A stretch of DNA of 64,000 nt from Flavobacteriaceae bacterium D16 (GTDB lineage: Bacteria; Bacteroidota; Bacteroidia; Flavobacteriales; Flavobacteriaceae), in contig JAJTJC010000036.1 in NCBI GenBank assembly GCA_021295155.1, positions 310,001 to 374,000 of the forward strand. Reading direction: 5' to 3'. The translations under genes and the position numbers were made by a program. The notes beneath the pieces are model-generated. The model did not search any database and was not told where the DNA came from. It worked only from the letters and a program-made list of their open reading frames with translations. The number at the start of each line of letters is the position of its first letter. Positions within the stretch are counted from its first letter, which is position 1. This document shows positions 24,889-34,192 of this stretch, piece by piece.

Positions 24889-25149
24889 CTAAGCCTCAAA
24901 AGGATCTACAGAAACAAAGGATTTCCCTCCTGATTTCTTATCGAACCTCACAATGCCGTCTATTTTGGCATGTAAAGAATGGTCTTTCCCGGCATAAACA
25001 TTCTCACCAGGATTGTGTTTAGTCCCTCTTTGTCTTACAATGATATTTCCGGCTATTGCAGGTTGTCCCCCAAAAATCTTAACGCCGAGGCGTTTCGATT
25101 CCGATTCTCTACCGTTTTTAGAACTACCAACACCTTTTTTATGTGCCAT
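24889..25149 (-). CDS. rpmA: 50S ribosomal protein L27
   Basis: An 86-residue ribosomal protein near the peptidyl-transferase centre. It starts directly with [16 protein letters not shown], so it has no Firmicutes-type cleaved N-terminal leader. It is encoded 42 bp downstream of rplU, the usual pair. Confidence 0.98.
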   Translation of the reverse strand: MAHKKGVGSSKNGRESESKRLGVKIFGGQPAIAGNIIVRQRGTKHNPGENVYAGKDHSLHAKIDGIVRFDKKSGGKSFVSVDPFEA

Positions 25150-25191
25150 GATATTTATGTTTTAACCGGGTACCTCCCGGCAGATTCTACT

Positions 25192-25743
25192 TTATTTGCT
25201 TAATGCCTCGATTAGTTCGGCCTTCTTCATTGAAGAATATCCGCTAATACCTTTGGCTTTGGCCATTTCCTTCAGCTCAGCTACTGTATTCTTACTAAGA
25301 TCAGTAGCAGGTTTCGCTACTTTAGCTTTAGGCTTCTCCTGCTTGGGAGCTTCCTTAACCACTTTTTCAACCTTTTTGGCTGCAGGTGCTTTAGGGGTTT
25401 CAGCTTTCTTTGGAGCTGCTTTCTTAGCTCCTTTAGCTACGATACCCTCGATTAATAATTCGGTCAGTTGCTGGCGATGCCCATTCTTGACTCGATATCC
25501 TTTACGTCTTTTCTTCTTGAAGACAATTACCTTATCTCCCTTCAGGTGTTTAACGACTTTAGCCTCTACTGCGGCTCCGTCTATAGCCGGGGCGCCAATC
25601 GTAATGTCTTTACCATCTTCCAATAAGAGGACGTCGTGAAAAGTTACTTTCTTTCCTTCCTCTTCTCTAAGACGGTGCACATATACTTTCTGGTCTTTCG
25701 CAACCTTAAATTGCTGCCCTGCTATCTCTACAATTGCATACAT
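25192..25743 (-). CDS. rplU: 50S ribosomal protein L21 with C-terminal Rho-N-like extension
   Basis: A 183-residue L21. The first 105 residues are the normal protein (MYAIVEIAGQQFKV..KRRKGYRVKNGHRQQLT). They are followed by an Ala/Lys/Pro-rich linker and a C-terminal helical module, NTVAELKEMAKAKGISGYS (149-167) plus KKAELIEAL, that matches the Rho N-terminal/SAP-like nucleic-acid-binding motif. The usual L21 length is near 103. A -7 box TATATTTG lies at 25827-25820, giving a leader of about 70 nt. Confidence 0.95.
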   Translation of the reverse strand: MYAIVEIAGQQFKVAKDQKVYVHRLREEEGKKVTFHDVLLLEDGKDITIGAPAIDGAAVEAKVVKHLKGDKVIVFKKKRRKGYRVKNGHRQQLTELLIEGIVAKGAKKAAPKKAETPKAPAAKKVEKVVKEAPKQEKPKAKVAKPATDLSKNTVAELKEMAKAKGISGYSSMKKAELIEALSK

Positions 25744-25819
25744 ACGCTATCTGTTAATACTTAAATGTTTTGTTTCGATTAATCCCGGGAATTTTATCTC
25801 CTTTAGGATCAAGCGGGTG

Positions 25820-25827
25820 CAAATATA
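25820..25827 (-). promoter_or_regulatory. rplU-rpmA promoter -7 box
   Basis: TATATTTG on the minus strand, an exact TAnnTTTG match, 77 bp upstream of the rplU ATG. Confidence 0.55.
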
Positions 25828-25875
25828 CTGCTAAAATGCGAAATCGCAAGGCTTTTAATCTGAATTTAAGGCCAC

Positions 25876-26319
25876 TTATTTTAGATTCCTGGACGCCTTA
25901 AACAGCTGCATAAAAGTTAGGGTAAGCACCAAGGTTGTTGCAAAACCCATAATAGCCACCGTGAAAAACACTATAGCTTCAAAGCTTTGATAATTATTAA
26001 ACCATGTAGTGGTAAGTTGCTTCAGAAAATCGGGAGCAATCTCCTCAGCATAAACAGCAAAAAATACGGTAAAAATAAGGGTAGCCACAAAACCGGTAAC
26101 CAGTCCGGTTTTGAAACCCACCCCGTAATTGAAATCTTCCTTAAGTTCAATTTTTCGGTACTTAATGGCCTCATAAATTCCAAAACCGGTTATGATCCCA
26201 TTAAAAAGGCTATAGAAAATATTGGTGTGGAGGTCAACCAGGGACAGAAGTAAAAAGTAACCCACCAGGCTTCCACTGGTCGCTATTCCAAATCGGATGG
26301 GAAGACTAAAGCGCATCAT
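25876..26319 (-). CDS. DUF4199 membrane protein
   Basis: A 147-residue protein with four predicted membrane helices (about 10-27, 32-48, 70-92, 115-138) and the GIYEAIKYRK..G..F..GFKTGL loop typical of DUF4199, a Bacteroidota family of unknown function. It stands alone between rplU and the M16 peptidases. Confidence 0.8.
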   Translation of the reverse strand: MMRFSLPIRFGIATSGSLVGYFLLLSLVDLHTNIFYSLFNGIITGFGIYEAIKYRKIELKEDFNYGVGFKTGLVTGFVATLIFTVFFAVYAEEIAPDFLKQLTTTWFNNYQSFEAIVFFTVAIMGFATTLVLTLTFMQLFKASRNLK

Positions 26320-26500
26320 CTTGTTAGTGTTTTATGGTTCCTCAGTAAAATAAGAAATATGTTGCGATTTTGATTAAAATCTTGTTAAATCTATACCGCA
26401 AACGTAAAAGCTGTGGGAAAATCCAACTTCACCCCTTAAATTAGCCAGGCAATCCTTTATTTTGGGGTTGTTATTTATTAATCATCTAAAAACACAACGT

Positions 26501-27823
26501 ATGAAAACGCGATTATCGTTGGCAGTCTCAGCATTATTTTTGTTGGTTTCTGTCAATGCTCAACAGGTTACCTATGAAGAATATGACCTGGACAATGGCC
26601 TGCATGTGATTTTACATCAGGACAATTCCGCTCCGGTAGTTACCACTTCGGTCATGTACCATGTAGGTGGTAAAGATCGTACAGAAGGTCGTACAGGTTT
26701 TGCCCATTTGTTTGAGCATCTTCTGTTTGAAGGCACCAAAAATATTCCAAAAGGGAAGTGGTTCGAAATTGTATCCTCCAACGGAGGGACCAACAATGCT
26801 AATACCTCTCAGGACCGCACCTATTATTATGAAGTATTTCCATCAAATAACCTTGAATTGGGATTGTGGATGGAATCGGAAAGGTTGCTGCACCCCATAA
26901 TTGACCAGTCAGGAGTAGATACGCAACAAGAAGTGGTTAAAGAGGAAAAGCGTTTGCGTTATGACAATTCTCCATACGGCCAACTACTTCCTGTATTGGG
27001 TAAAAACCTTTTTAAAGTCCATCCGTATAAGGACCCTAATATTGGTTATATGGAAGATTTGGATGCTTCAACCCTGGAGGATGTAATCGCTTATAACAAG
27101 AAATACTATGTTCCAAACAATGCTGTGCTAATAGTTGCAGGTGACATTGACGTCCCAACAACCAAGAAAATGGTTCAGGACTACTTCGGTGATATCCCCA
27201 GAGGAGCTGACATTCAGCGCAACTATCCTATGGAAGAGCCAATTACTCAAGAAATAAGAAGTAAAGCATACGATAAGAATATTCAAATCCCGGCAGTGGG
27301 AGCTGCTTATCGTACACCTGGTTTCCGCGAGCGCGATGCTTATGTTCTTGAAATGATCTCCGCCTATTTAAGTGATGGGAGGAGTTCCAAACTTTACAAG
27401 AAAATGGTAGACGACCAGAAACAGGCTTTGCAGGTGGGTGCTTTTAGTATCCCGCAGGAAGACTATGGTATGTACCTGGTCTTTGCTTTACCAGTTGGGG
27501 AAACAAGCCTGGAAACACTTATTACAGAAATGGAAGAGGAAGTTGCCAAAGTCCGTGAAGAACTGATCTCAGAAAGGGATTATCAAAAGCTTCAGAACAA
27601 GTTTGAGAACCGTTATGTGAATTCCAATTCAAGTATTCAGGGTATTGCTGGTTCTCTGGCTACCTATTATATGCTTTACGGCGATACGGAACTTATAAAT
27701 AAAGAAATTGAAATCTACCGCTCTGTTTCGAGGGAGGAGATTCAAGCTGTAGCGGAAAAATACCTGAAACCTAATCAAAGGGTAATTATCGAATACTTAC
27801 CTGAAGAAAAAATGGAAAACTAA
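26501..27823 (+). CDS. Exported M16 zinc peptidase (catalytic subunit)
   Basis: A 440-residue pitrilysin-family peptidase. ATG 26501 gives a signal peptide ending VNAQ. The inverted zinc motif HLFEH is at residues 69-73, and the downstream Glu of the metal site lies in the EVVKEEKRLRYDN block. Two roughly equal homologous halves follow the usual M16B layout. The next gene, 1 bp further on, encodes the partner subunit without the zinc motif. Together they should form a periplasmic heterodimeric peptidase. Confidence 0.95.
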   Translation: MKTRLSLAVSALFLLVSVNAQQVTYEEYDLDNGLHVILHQDNSAPVVTTSVMYHVGGKDRTEGRTGFAHLFEHLLFEGTKNIPKGKWFEIVSSNGGTNNANTSQDRTYYYEVFPSNNLELGLWMESERLLHPIIDQSGVDTQQEVVKEEKRLRYDNSPYGQLLPVLGKNLFKVHPYKDPNIGYMEDLDASTLEDVIAYNKKYYVPNNAVLIVAGDIDVPTTKKMVQDYFGDIPRGADIQRNYPMEEPITQEIRSKAYDKNIQIPAVGAAYRTPGFRERDAYVLEMISAYLSDGRSSKLYKKMVDDQKQALQVGAFSIPQEDYGMYLVFALPVGETSLETLITEMEEEVAKVREELISERDYQKLQNKFENRYVNSNSSIQGIAGSLATYYMLYGDTELINKEIEIYRSVSREEIQAVAEKYLKPNQRVIIEYLPEEKMEN

Positions 27824-27824
27824 A

Positions 27825-29906
27825 ATGAAAAAAATATTTATAACATTCGTTTTGGCATTTGTTGCATGTAGTGTTCATGCTCAAATAGACCGATCTAAAA
27901 TGCCCGAACCAGGCCCTGCACCGCAGATTAATTTGGAAGACCCTCACCGGTTTGAATTGAACAACGGATTAAAGGTTCTGGTTGTTGAAAACCATAAGCT
28001 CCCACGTGTTTCCATCCAGCTTAGCCTGGACAATCCTCCCACCCTGGAAGGTGATAAGGCGGGGGTTGCTGATCTAATGGCAAGCCAGCTAGGTAACGGA
28101 TCAACCAACATACCTAAGGATGATTTTAATGAAGAAGTGGATTTTTTAGGAGCTAACATTAGCTTTAGTTCACGAGGAGCTTTCGCCAGTTCCCTGTCCA
28201 AATACTTTCCTCGAATCCTGGAACTAATGGCAGATGCTGCTATTAATCCCAATTTCACCCAGGAAGAATTTGATAAGGAAAAAGATAGGCTTATTACCGG
28301 GCTAAAAACTCAGGAAAAGGATGTTTCTGCAATTGCAGGGAGAGTCCGCTCAGCCCTGGCTTACGGCACCAACCATCCATATGGTGAATATGTAAGTGAA
28401 GAAACCGTAAACAATGTGCAGCTTGCAGATGTGCAAAATTTCTACAGTAACTATTTTGTGCCAGCAAATGCTTATATGGTGGTTATTGGCGATGTTACAT
28501 TTGATCAGGTGAAGGAATTGGTCACAGAAAGTTTCACTCCCTGGACCAAGGCGTCACCTCTTTCTCTGAGTTATTCCGAACCTAAGGATGCCCAGTATAC
28601 TCAAGTTAATTTTGTAGATGTTCCCAATGCGGTCCAGTCTGAAATAGCAGTACAAAATTTGGTCAACTTGAAAATGAAAGATCCAGATTACCTTTCGGCC
28701 CTGGTAGCTAACCAAATCCTCGGGGGTGGAGGTGAAGGAAGATTATTCCTGAACCTTAGAGAAGACAAGGGGTATACCTACGGTTCTTATTCCAGTATAC
28801 GGAGCAACAAATGGGCTTCTTCAACATTTTCAGCTACTGCCAGCGTAAGGAATATGGTTACCGATAGCTCTGTGGTAGAAATATTAAGTGAGATAGACCG
28901 TATTTCGAAAGAACCAGTAAGCGAAACGGAACTTGAAAATACCAAAGCCAAATATGTAGGCAGATTTGTAAGGGCTCTGGAGCAGCCTTCCACTATCGCC
29001 AACTATGCACTTAACATTGAGACTCAGGACCTTCCTGATGACTTCTATAAAACCTACCTGGAGCGAATTAATGCCATTACTGTTGACGACGTTCAAAAAG
29101 CGGCTCAGAAGTATTTTAATGTAAAAAATGCCCGTATCGTGGTTGCTGGTAAGGGTAGTGATGTTTTGGAGAATCTGGAGAAGGTGAACTTTAACGGAAG
29201 GAAGGTTCCTGTTATGTATTACGACAAGTATGCGAACAAAACCGAGAAACCCGATTACAGTGCTGCCCTGCCAGAAGGCATGTCCGTACAATCTGTAGTG
29301 GATAAGTATTTTGAAGCCATTGGCGGCAAGGACAAGGTTAGTCAGATCCAATCATTAAAACTGGTCTACGAAGGTGAGGCCATGGGTGCAAAAATCAGGA
29401 GCGAGGAGAAACGGACCTCTGACAGATTTGCGCAGACCACCTATATGAACGATGCCCCTATGATGGGTGTTATCGCCAAGGGAGATGAGTTGTATATGAA
29501 GCAGGGCGGACAGAAGAGACCTCTGCCTCCACAGATGCAGCAAGATATGTTAAGCGCTGCGAAGGGTGTTTTCCCAGAGCAAAACTTTGTTGCCGGGGGT
29601 AAAGCCAAGATTGCAGGCACAGAGGAAGTAGAAGGAAAAGAAGCCGTTAAGATTGAAGTTCCCGGTGAGGTTGTGCAGGTTGTGTACTATTACGACATGG
29701 AAACTGGTTTAAAGGTGAAAGAAGCCCAAATTATAAATATGAACGGGCAAACTCAAAACCAGGAAGTATTGTACAAGGAGTATCAGGAAATTGACGGAAT
29801 TAAATTTCCAGGTATCCGAGTGGGTTCTATGGGGCCACAGAAGATAGAAAGCAAACTCCTGGAAGCAGTAATTAACATCGAGGTCAGCGATGCTGATTTT
29901 GAATAG
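27825..29906 (+). CDS. Exported M16 peptidase-like partner with extra C-terminal domain
   Basis: A 693-residue protein with signal peptide (ending VHAQ). The first 450 residues are M16B-like but the zinc motif is missing: the expected HxxEH region reads DLMASQLGN. It keeps the R/Y pair (LFLNLREDKGYTYG) seen in noncatalytic substrate-binding subunits. The last 210 residues (from YFEAIGGKDKVSQIQSLK) form a separate beta-rich domain resembling LolA/DUF4292-like lipid-binding folds. It is translationally adjacent to the catalytic subunit and followed by a terminator. Confidence 0.93.
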   Translation: MKKIFITFVLAFVACSVHAQIDRSKMPEPGPAPQINLEDPHRFELNNGLKVLVVENHKLPRVSIQLSLDNPPTLEGDKAGVADLMASQLGNGSTNIPKDDFNEEVDFLGANISFSSRGAFASSLSKYFPRILELMADAAINPNFTQEEFDKEKDRLITGLKTQEKDVSAIAGRVRSALAYGTNHPYGEYVSEETVNNVQLADVQNFYSNYFVPANAYMVVIGDVTFDQVKELVTESFTPWTKASPLSLSYSEPKDAQYTQVNFVDVPNAVQSEIAVQNLVNLKMKDPDYLSALVANQILGGGGEGRLFLNLREDKGYTYGSYSSIRSNKWASSTFSATASVRNMVTDSSVVEILSEIDRISKEPVSETELENTKAKYVGRFVRALEQPSTIANYALNIETQDLPDDFYKTYLERINAITVDDVQKAAQKYFNVKNARIVVAGKGSDVLENLEKVNFNGRKVPVMYYDKYANKTEKPDYSAALPEGMSVQSVVDKYFEAIGGKDKVSQIQSLKLVYEGEAMGAKIRSEEKRTSDRFAQTTYMNDAPMMGVIAKGDELYMKQGGQKRPLPPQMQQDMLSAAKGVFPEQNFVAGGKAKIAGTEEVEGKEAVKIEVPGEVVQVVYYYDMETGLKVKEAQIINMNGQTQNQEVLYKEYQEIDGIKFPGIRVGSMGPQKIESKLLEAVINIEVSDADFE

Positions 29907-29926
29907 CTTTCTTTAATGAATTGGAA

Positions 29927-29957
29927 AAGCGCCTCAATTACGGGGCGCTTTTTTTTT
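29927..29957. terminator. Terminator between M16 pair and EamA gene
   Basis: AAGCGCC (29927-29933) pairs with GGCGCTT (29944-29950) with a following T-run. It overlaps the stop codon of the convergent permease gene. Confidence 0.85.
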
Positions 29958-30821
29958 GTTCACCAGGTACACTCCTATCAGGATTACCACAGCTGCCAAT
30001 AACTGGATAAGGGTAAAACGCTCTCCATCCAACACACCCCAAAAAACACCTACAATAGGAATCAGGTAGGTCACCGAAACCGAAAAAACCGGTGTGGATA
30101 TCTGGATTAGGCGGTTAAACATCACCTTGGCAACACAGGTCCCAAGTATACTTAAAATAACCAGGTAACCTACTGAAGTAAAAAAATTTGGAGAACCCAT
30201 AACCTCAGCACTCAGTGCCCCGGAAAAAAGCAGAACAACAATGGCTGGAACCACCATCACAGCGAAATTACCTACGGCAATTCCCAAAGGTGAAACATCC
30301 TGTAATTTACCTTTGATAATGTTGGCGTTTAGTGCATAACATATAGTAGCAATTATTACCAACCCGGAATACCAATAATTCTGGTCAGGGTTGATGTCTG
30401 CTCCCAGAAAGATCAACAATGAAGCGCCAATTAGGCCTATCAATACGCCTATTAATTGGTTTGATGTAAATCGGATCCTGAACGCGAGGTAACCTATAAA
30501 TATCGTAAATAAAGGAACACAGGAGTTTAGGATGGAGGCTACACCGCTGTCTATTTCGGTCTGGGCAAAAGCAAAAAGGAATACAGGAAAAAAACTGCCC
30601 AGCATTCCTGAAATGGCAATCCATTTCCATTGCTCTCGGGAGATACCCCTTAAAGTCTTTAAACCATAGATAAACAAAAAAAGTGTTGTAATAACGATGC
30701 GGACAGATCCCATTTGAACCGGGTTGAAACCTTCCAGACTCTTTTTGATCAGGATGTAGGATGTACCCCAAATCAAGGAGAGTGTGATAAGATAAAACCA
30801 CTTTCGGTTCACATCGCTCAT
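29934..30821 (-). CDS. EamA/DMT-family permease
   Basis: A 295-residue drug/metabolite transporter with about ten membrane helices in two EamA repeats. ATG 30821 is preferred over an upstream TTG. Typical elements are LIWGTSYILIKKSLEGF near the start and the internal repeat boundary near residue 150. The substrate cannot be predicted; amino acids or metabolites are common in the family. Confidence 0.88.
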   Translation of the reverse strand: MSDVNRKWFYLITLSLIWGTSYILIKKSLEGFNPVQMGSVRIVITTLFLFIYGLKTLRGISREQWKWIAISGMLGSFFPVFLFAFAQTEIDSGVASILNSCVPLFTIFIGYLAFRIRFTSNQLIGVLIGLIGASLLIFLGADINPDQNYWYSGLVIIATICYALNANIIKGKLQDVSPLGIAVGNFAVMVVPAIVVLLFSGALSAEVMGSPNFFTSVGYLVILSILGTCVAKVMFNRLIQISTPVFSVSVTYLIPIVGVFWGVLDGERFTLIQLLAAVVILIGVYLVNKKKAPRN

Positions 30822-30878
30822 GGTCACAATTTTCCGCAAAAGTGGAACTTTTTAGGAACAAAATGTATGCTTTATTCG

Positions 30879-30886
30879 TAAATTTG
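30879..30886 (+). promoter_or_regulatory. -7 box for lipoprotein gene
   Basis: TAAATTTG is an exact TAnnTTTG match, 20 bp before ATG 30907. Confidence 0.5.
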
Positions 30887-30906
30887 GGTTTTATTTAACC
30901 TGCATC

Positions 30907-31332
30907 ATGAGAACACAATTTGCTAGTTTACTTATCCTAATCAGTCTTTTATTTTCCTTTTCCTGTAAAGACGAGAAAGCTGAAAAAACTCCTTCTAAAA
31001 TGGAGGAAGTGATGGCCGTTCACGACGAGGTAATGCCTGAAATGAAAACGATTGGTCAATTAGTTTCTGAACTGCAGCCCCTTGCCGACTCCACTGCAAC
31101 AGGACAGGAATATGCCCAAGCCGTGGATGACCTTAAAGCTGCTCACAAATCTATGATGGATTGGATGGCCGGTTTTGGTAAACGCTTCGATTCTGAGGAA
31201 ATTATGGATGGTAAAGCCTTAAGTGAAGAAAAGCAAACCTGGTTACTCGAAGAGGAAGCAAAAGTTAAAGCTATGAAAGAACAAGTTGATTCCAGCATAG
31301 CCAGGGCCAAAGAACTATTGAGTAAAGATTAA
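30907..31332 (+). CDS. Small helical lipoprotein, unknown
   Basis: A 141-residue predicted lipoprotein (lipobox SFSC, Cys20). The rest is almost entirely helical and charged (AVHDEVMPEMKTIG.., EEEAKVKAMKEQVDSSIARAKEL), likely a coiled coil in the periplasm. I do not recognise a characterised family. Its 3' end overlaps the convergent dehydratase gene by 4 bp. Confidence 0.75.
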   Translation: MRTQFASLLILISLLFSFSCKDEKAEKTPSKMEEVMAVHDEVMPEMKTIGQLVSELQPLADSTATGQEYAQAVDDLKAAHKSMMDWMAGFGKRFDSEEIMDGKALSEEKQTWLLEEEAKVKAMKEQVDSSIARAKELLSKD

Positions 31333-32264
31333 AAAGGAAGGTTCCCCAGGTCTACATTCCCTCCTGAGATGACTATACCTACCTTTTTTCCCTGAAATCG
31401 ATCAGATTCTCTCAGGACAGCGGCCAAAGCTACGGCACTGGAAGGCTCGACTATTATTTTCATTCGTTCCCAAATTAATTTCATGGCCTGGATGATCTCG
31501 TCCTCAGTGACCCTGATAATATCGTCAACATACTTTCGGATTAAGGGAAATGTCTTGTCGCCCAAAACAGTCTTGAGACCATCGGCAATGGTATTGGTAG
31601 TTACATTGGATTCAATCTTGCCGGAATGGAAAGAACGATAGGCGTCATCTACCTCAAAAGGTTCAGCCCCAATGACCCGGCAGTCCTTCCCAAAGTAATG
31701 GGCTGACAGCGCGGAACCTGCAATTAAGCCACCTCCACCCACCGGGGTTACTACAAATTCCAGGTCAGGATAGTCTTCCAGAAGCTCAAGGGCTGCTGTT
31801 CCCTGACCCATAATCACTTCCGGATCATTGGAAGGATGCATAAAAGTAGCACCGGTCTCCTTTACAATTCGATCTGCTTCAGCCTCCCTGGCTGAAAGTG
31901 TTGGGGCACATATATAGATCTCGCCACCATAGGCCTTAACCCCTTCCATTTTTACTTTGGGTGCACTGGAGGGCATCACAATATGCGCATCAACACCAAG
32001 GCTTTGTGCTGCCAGGGCCAATGCCTGGGCAAAATTTCCTGAAGAATGCGTCACCACCCCTTTGCTTCGTTGAGATGCACTGAGCTGTAAAATTGCGTTT
32101 GTAGCTCCCCGAATCTTATATGCCCCCATTCGCTGGAAGTTTTCACATTTAAAATATACCTCTGCCCCAGCCTTATTATTAATAAGGTGAGACGTTAAGA
32201 CAGGGGTACGATGTATGTAAGGTGTGATCCTTTTCTGAGTTTCTATGAGTTTCTGCTTATCCAT
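31329..32264 (-). CDS. Threonine/serine dehydratase-like PLP enzyme
   Basis: A 311-residue fold-type II PLP enzyme. The Schiff-base Lys50 lies in ENFQRMGAYKIRGA, the Gly-rich phosphate loop is PVGGGGL, and the C-terminal SGGNVD contacts the pyridine. It lacks the ACT-like regulatory domain of biosynthetic IlvA, so it is of the catabolic threonine dehydratase/serine racemase type. Likely products are 2-oxobutanoate or pyruvate plus ammonia, or D-serine. Confidence 0.92.
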   Translation of the reverse strand: MDKQKLIETQKRITPYIHRTPVLTSHLINNKAGAEVYFKCENFQRMGAYKIRGATNAILQLSASQRSKGVVTHSSGNFAQALALAAQSLGVDAHIVMPSSAPKVKMEGVKAYGGEIYICAPTLSAREAEADRIVKETGATFMHPSNDPEVIMGQGTAALELLEDYPDLEFVVTPVGGGGLIAGSALSAHYFGKDCRVIGAEPFEVDDAYRSFHSGKIESNVTTNTIADGLKTVLGDKTFPLIRKYVDDIIRVTEDEIIQAMKLIWERMKIIVEPSSAVALAAVLRESDRFQGKKVGIVISGGNVDLGNLPF

Positions 32265-32299
32265 AATTTGGGATTCAGTTTATACAATATGTTATAAAC

Positions 32300-32851
32300 C
32301 TATTGCCATTCAATGGTTTCCATTATCCTCCTGATATCCTTTTGCAAGTAGATAGCAGCCGGGTATATGGAATCATAGTTCGGTTTCGCATAAAAGTAGA
32401 GTGAGCCGGTTACAAAATGCCGGGTGCTATCGGTAACATAGAACTGTGCCTGGGAGGCTGCATTTCCCCTAACTTCGTAAAACATTCCATAAACCGAATC
32501 TTCCGGATTGATAAAAGGCTGTTCGGAAATGTCATCGGCCTTGATCACGTGCTCATAGGACAATTTTTGGGCATCAGAAAGGAGGGAATTCAGATTCTCT
32601 TCTACCGGTTTATAGGTGATGTATATTGCACCTTTTAACAAAGGATAGTCCAGGGTAATGGCGTTATTTCCTTCCTTTTTTACACTGGCAATAGCATTCC
32701 CCTGAAATTGGAATTTCCCGGATTTCATGGGAACATGTTTGGCCTGGGGGTAATCTAACCTGAGCATTCCTTTAGGTTTAGGAAGGGTTTCATCTCCGCA
32801 TGAGAGAAAAAACACAAAAAATATTATTGGGGCAAACCACTTATAGCGCAT
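32300..32851 (-). CDS. gldD: Gliding motility lipoprotein GldD
   Basis: A 183-residue lipoprotein (lipobox FLSC, Cys18) with the GldD pattern PKGMLRLDYP near the start, a Tyr-rich YITYKPVEENL segment and the YGMFYEVRGNAASQAQFYVTDS block. GldD is needed for gliding and type IX secretion in Flavobacterium. Its start overlaps the gldE 3' end by 11 bp, the conserved gldE-gldD pair. Confidence 0.95.
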   Translation of the reverse strand: MRYKWFAPIIFFVFFLSCGDETLPKPKGMLRLDYPQAKHVPMKSGKFQFQGNAIASVKKEGNNAITLDYPLLKGAIYITYKPVEENLNSLLSDAQKLSYEHVIKADDISEQPFINPEDSVYGMFYEVRGNAASQAQFYVTDSTRHFVTGSLYFYAKPNYDSIYPAAIYLQKDIRRIMETIEWQ

Positions 32852-34169
32852 GAGGTAAGGTAACTTTAATTTGTTTCAATCTCTTTTTATCCAGGCTTTC
32901 TACCACAAACTGGTAGTCCTTAAACTGAACGGACTCCCCCCTTTTTGGAAAACTTCCAGCAATTTCCAAAACAAAGCCTGCTATAGTTTCCGATTCGCCT
33001 TTTTGTTCCTCAAAATCCTCCTCATCCTCTATATGAACCACCCTGTAGAAGTCTTTCAATGTCGTTTTTCCCTCAAAAACATAATTGTACTCGTCGAGCT
33101 TGGAAAACACCAGGTCTTCATCGTCAAATTCATCACTGATGTCGCCTACAATCTCCTCAATAATGTCTTCCAGGGTAACGATTCCCGAAGTGCCACCGTA
33201 TTCATCAACTACCACAGCAAGATGATTCTTTTTATCCTGAAACTCCAACAGGAGGTCGTCCAGCTTTTTATTTTCCGGAACAAAGTAAGGTTCTCTTATC
33301 AGAGAGGTCCAGTTATATGTTTTCCTGTCAATATAGGGCAGCAGGTCCTTTACGTACAGCACTCCAAGCACATTATCTACATTCTCTGAGTAAACGGGGA
33401 TACGGGAATAGCCATGTTTTTTTATCTCCTCCAGAACCTCGGAGAATTTCATATCATCACTCAGGGCGAATATATCAATACGGGGTCGCATTACCTGTTT
33501 GGTATCTGTATTACCAAAGGACACGATCCCTTCAAGTATTTTCTGTTCCTCCCTGGTGGTATCCCCTTCAGAAGTGAGCTCAAGGGCCTGGGAAAGGTGA
33601 TCCACACTGAGATTGGATTTACGCCGGCCCAGCCGCTCATACATAAAAATGCTGGCCTTTCTCATAGGTGTGCTTAATGGGGTTAACAGAAAGTCCAGGG
33701 TTTTCAGGGGGTAGGCCATAAGATGAGAAAAAGGCTTTTTGTTCCTGTTCGCATAGATCTTAGGCAAAATTTCTCCAAACATTAAAATAAGAAAGGTCGC
33801 TACCACCACCTCTAGTAAAAAGCGCACTGAGATAAAGGAAAGCAGTATATAGTTGATTCCAGAGAATAAGGTGTCTCCAATGGTATTGAATAGCAATACG
33901 ATGCCAATATTAATAGCATTATTGGTTATCAGTATAGTTGCAAGAAGCTTTTTGGGGCGTTCAAGTAGTTTGATTACAATTCCCCCTCTATTGGATTTAG
34001 TTTCTCTTATTTCATTCAGATCCGTTACTGAAAGCCCGAAAAACGCCACCTCGGCCCCAGAAATAAGGGCAGAACAGCATAATAGCGCCACCATAATAAT
34101 TAGTCGTACTATCAGGGCGCTATCTGCGGTAATCAATCCAATAAATAAACTATAGGGGTCAGGGTCCAA
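32841..34169 (-). CDS. gldE: Gliding motility-associated protein GldE (CNNM/CorC-like)
   Basis: A 442-residue membrane protein. It has an N-terminal CNNM (DUF21) domain of four helices (about 10-190), two CBS domains (about 210-330, MRPRIDIFAL.. and FVPENKKLDDLL..VVDEYGGTSGIVTLEDI) and a C-terminal CorC_HlyC domain. The start is TTG (34169), which yields the expected MDPDPYSL beginning; no better ATG exists. GldE supports GldD function in gliding motility. Confidence 0.93.
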   Translation of the reverse strand: MDPDPYSLFIGLITADSALIVRLIIMVALLCCSALISGAEVAFFGLSVTDLNEIRETKSNRGGIVIKLLERPKKLLATILITNNAINIGIVLLFNTIGDTLFSGINYILLSFISVRFLLEVVVATFLILMFGEILPKIYANRNKKPFSHLMAYPLKTLDFLLTPLSTPMRKASIFMYERLGRRKSNLSVDHLSQALELTSEGDTTREEQKILEGIVSFGNTDTKQVMRPRIDIFALSDDMKFSEVLEEIKKHGYSRIPVYSENVDNVLGVLYVKDLLPYIDRKTYNWTSLIREPYFVPENKKLDDLLLEFQDKKNHLAVVVDEYGGTSGIVTLEDIIEEIVGDISDEFDDEDLVFSKLDEYNYVFEGKTTLKDFYRVVHIEDEEDFEEQKGESETIAGFVLEIAGSFPKRGESVQFKDYQFVVESLDKKRLKQIKVTLPHAL

Positions 34170-34192
34170 TAGCTATGAATTTTGGGATTCAA

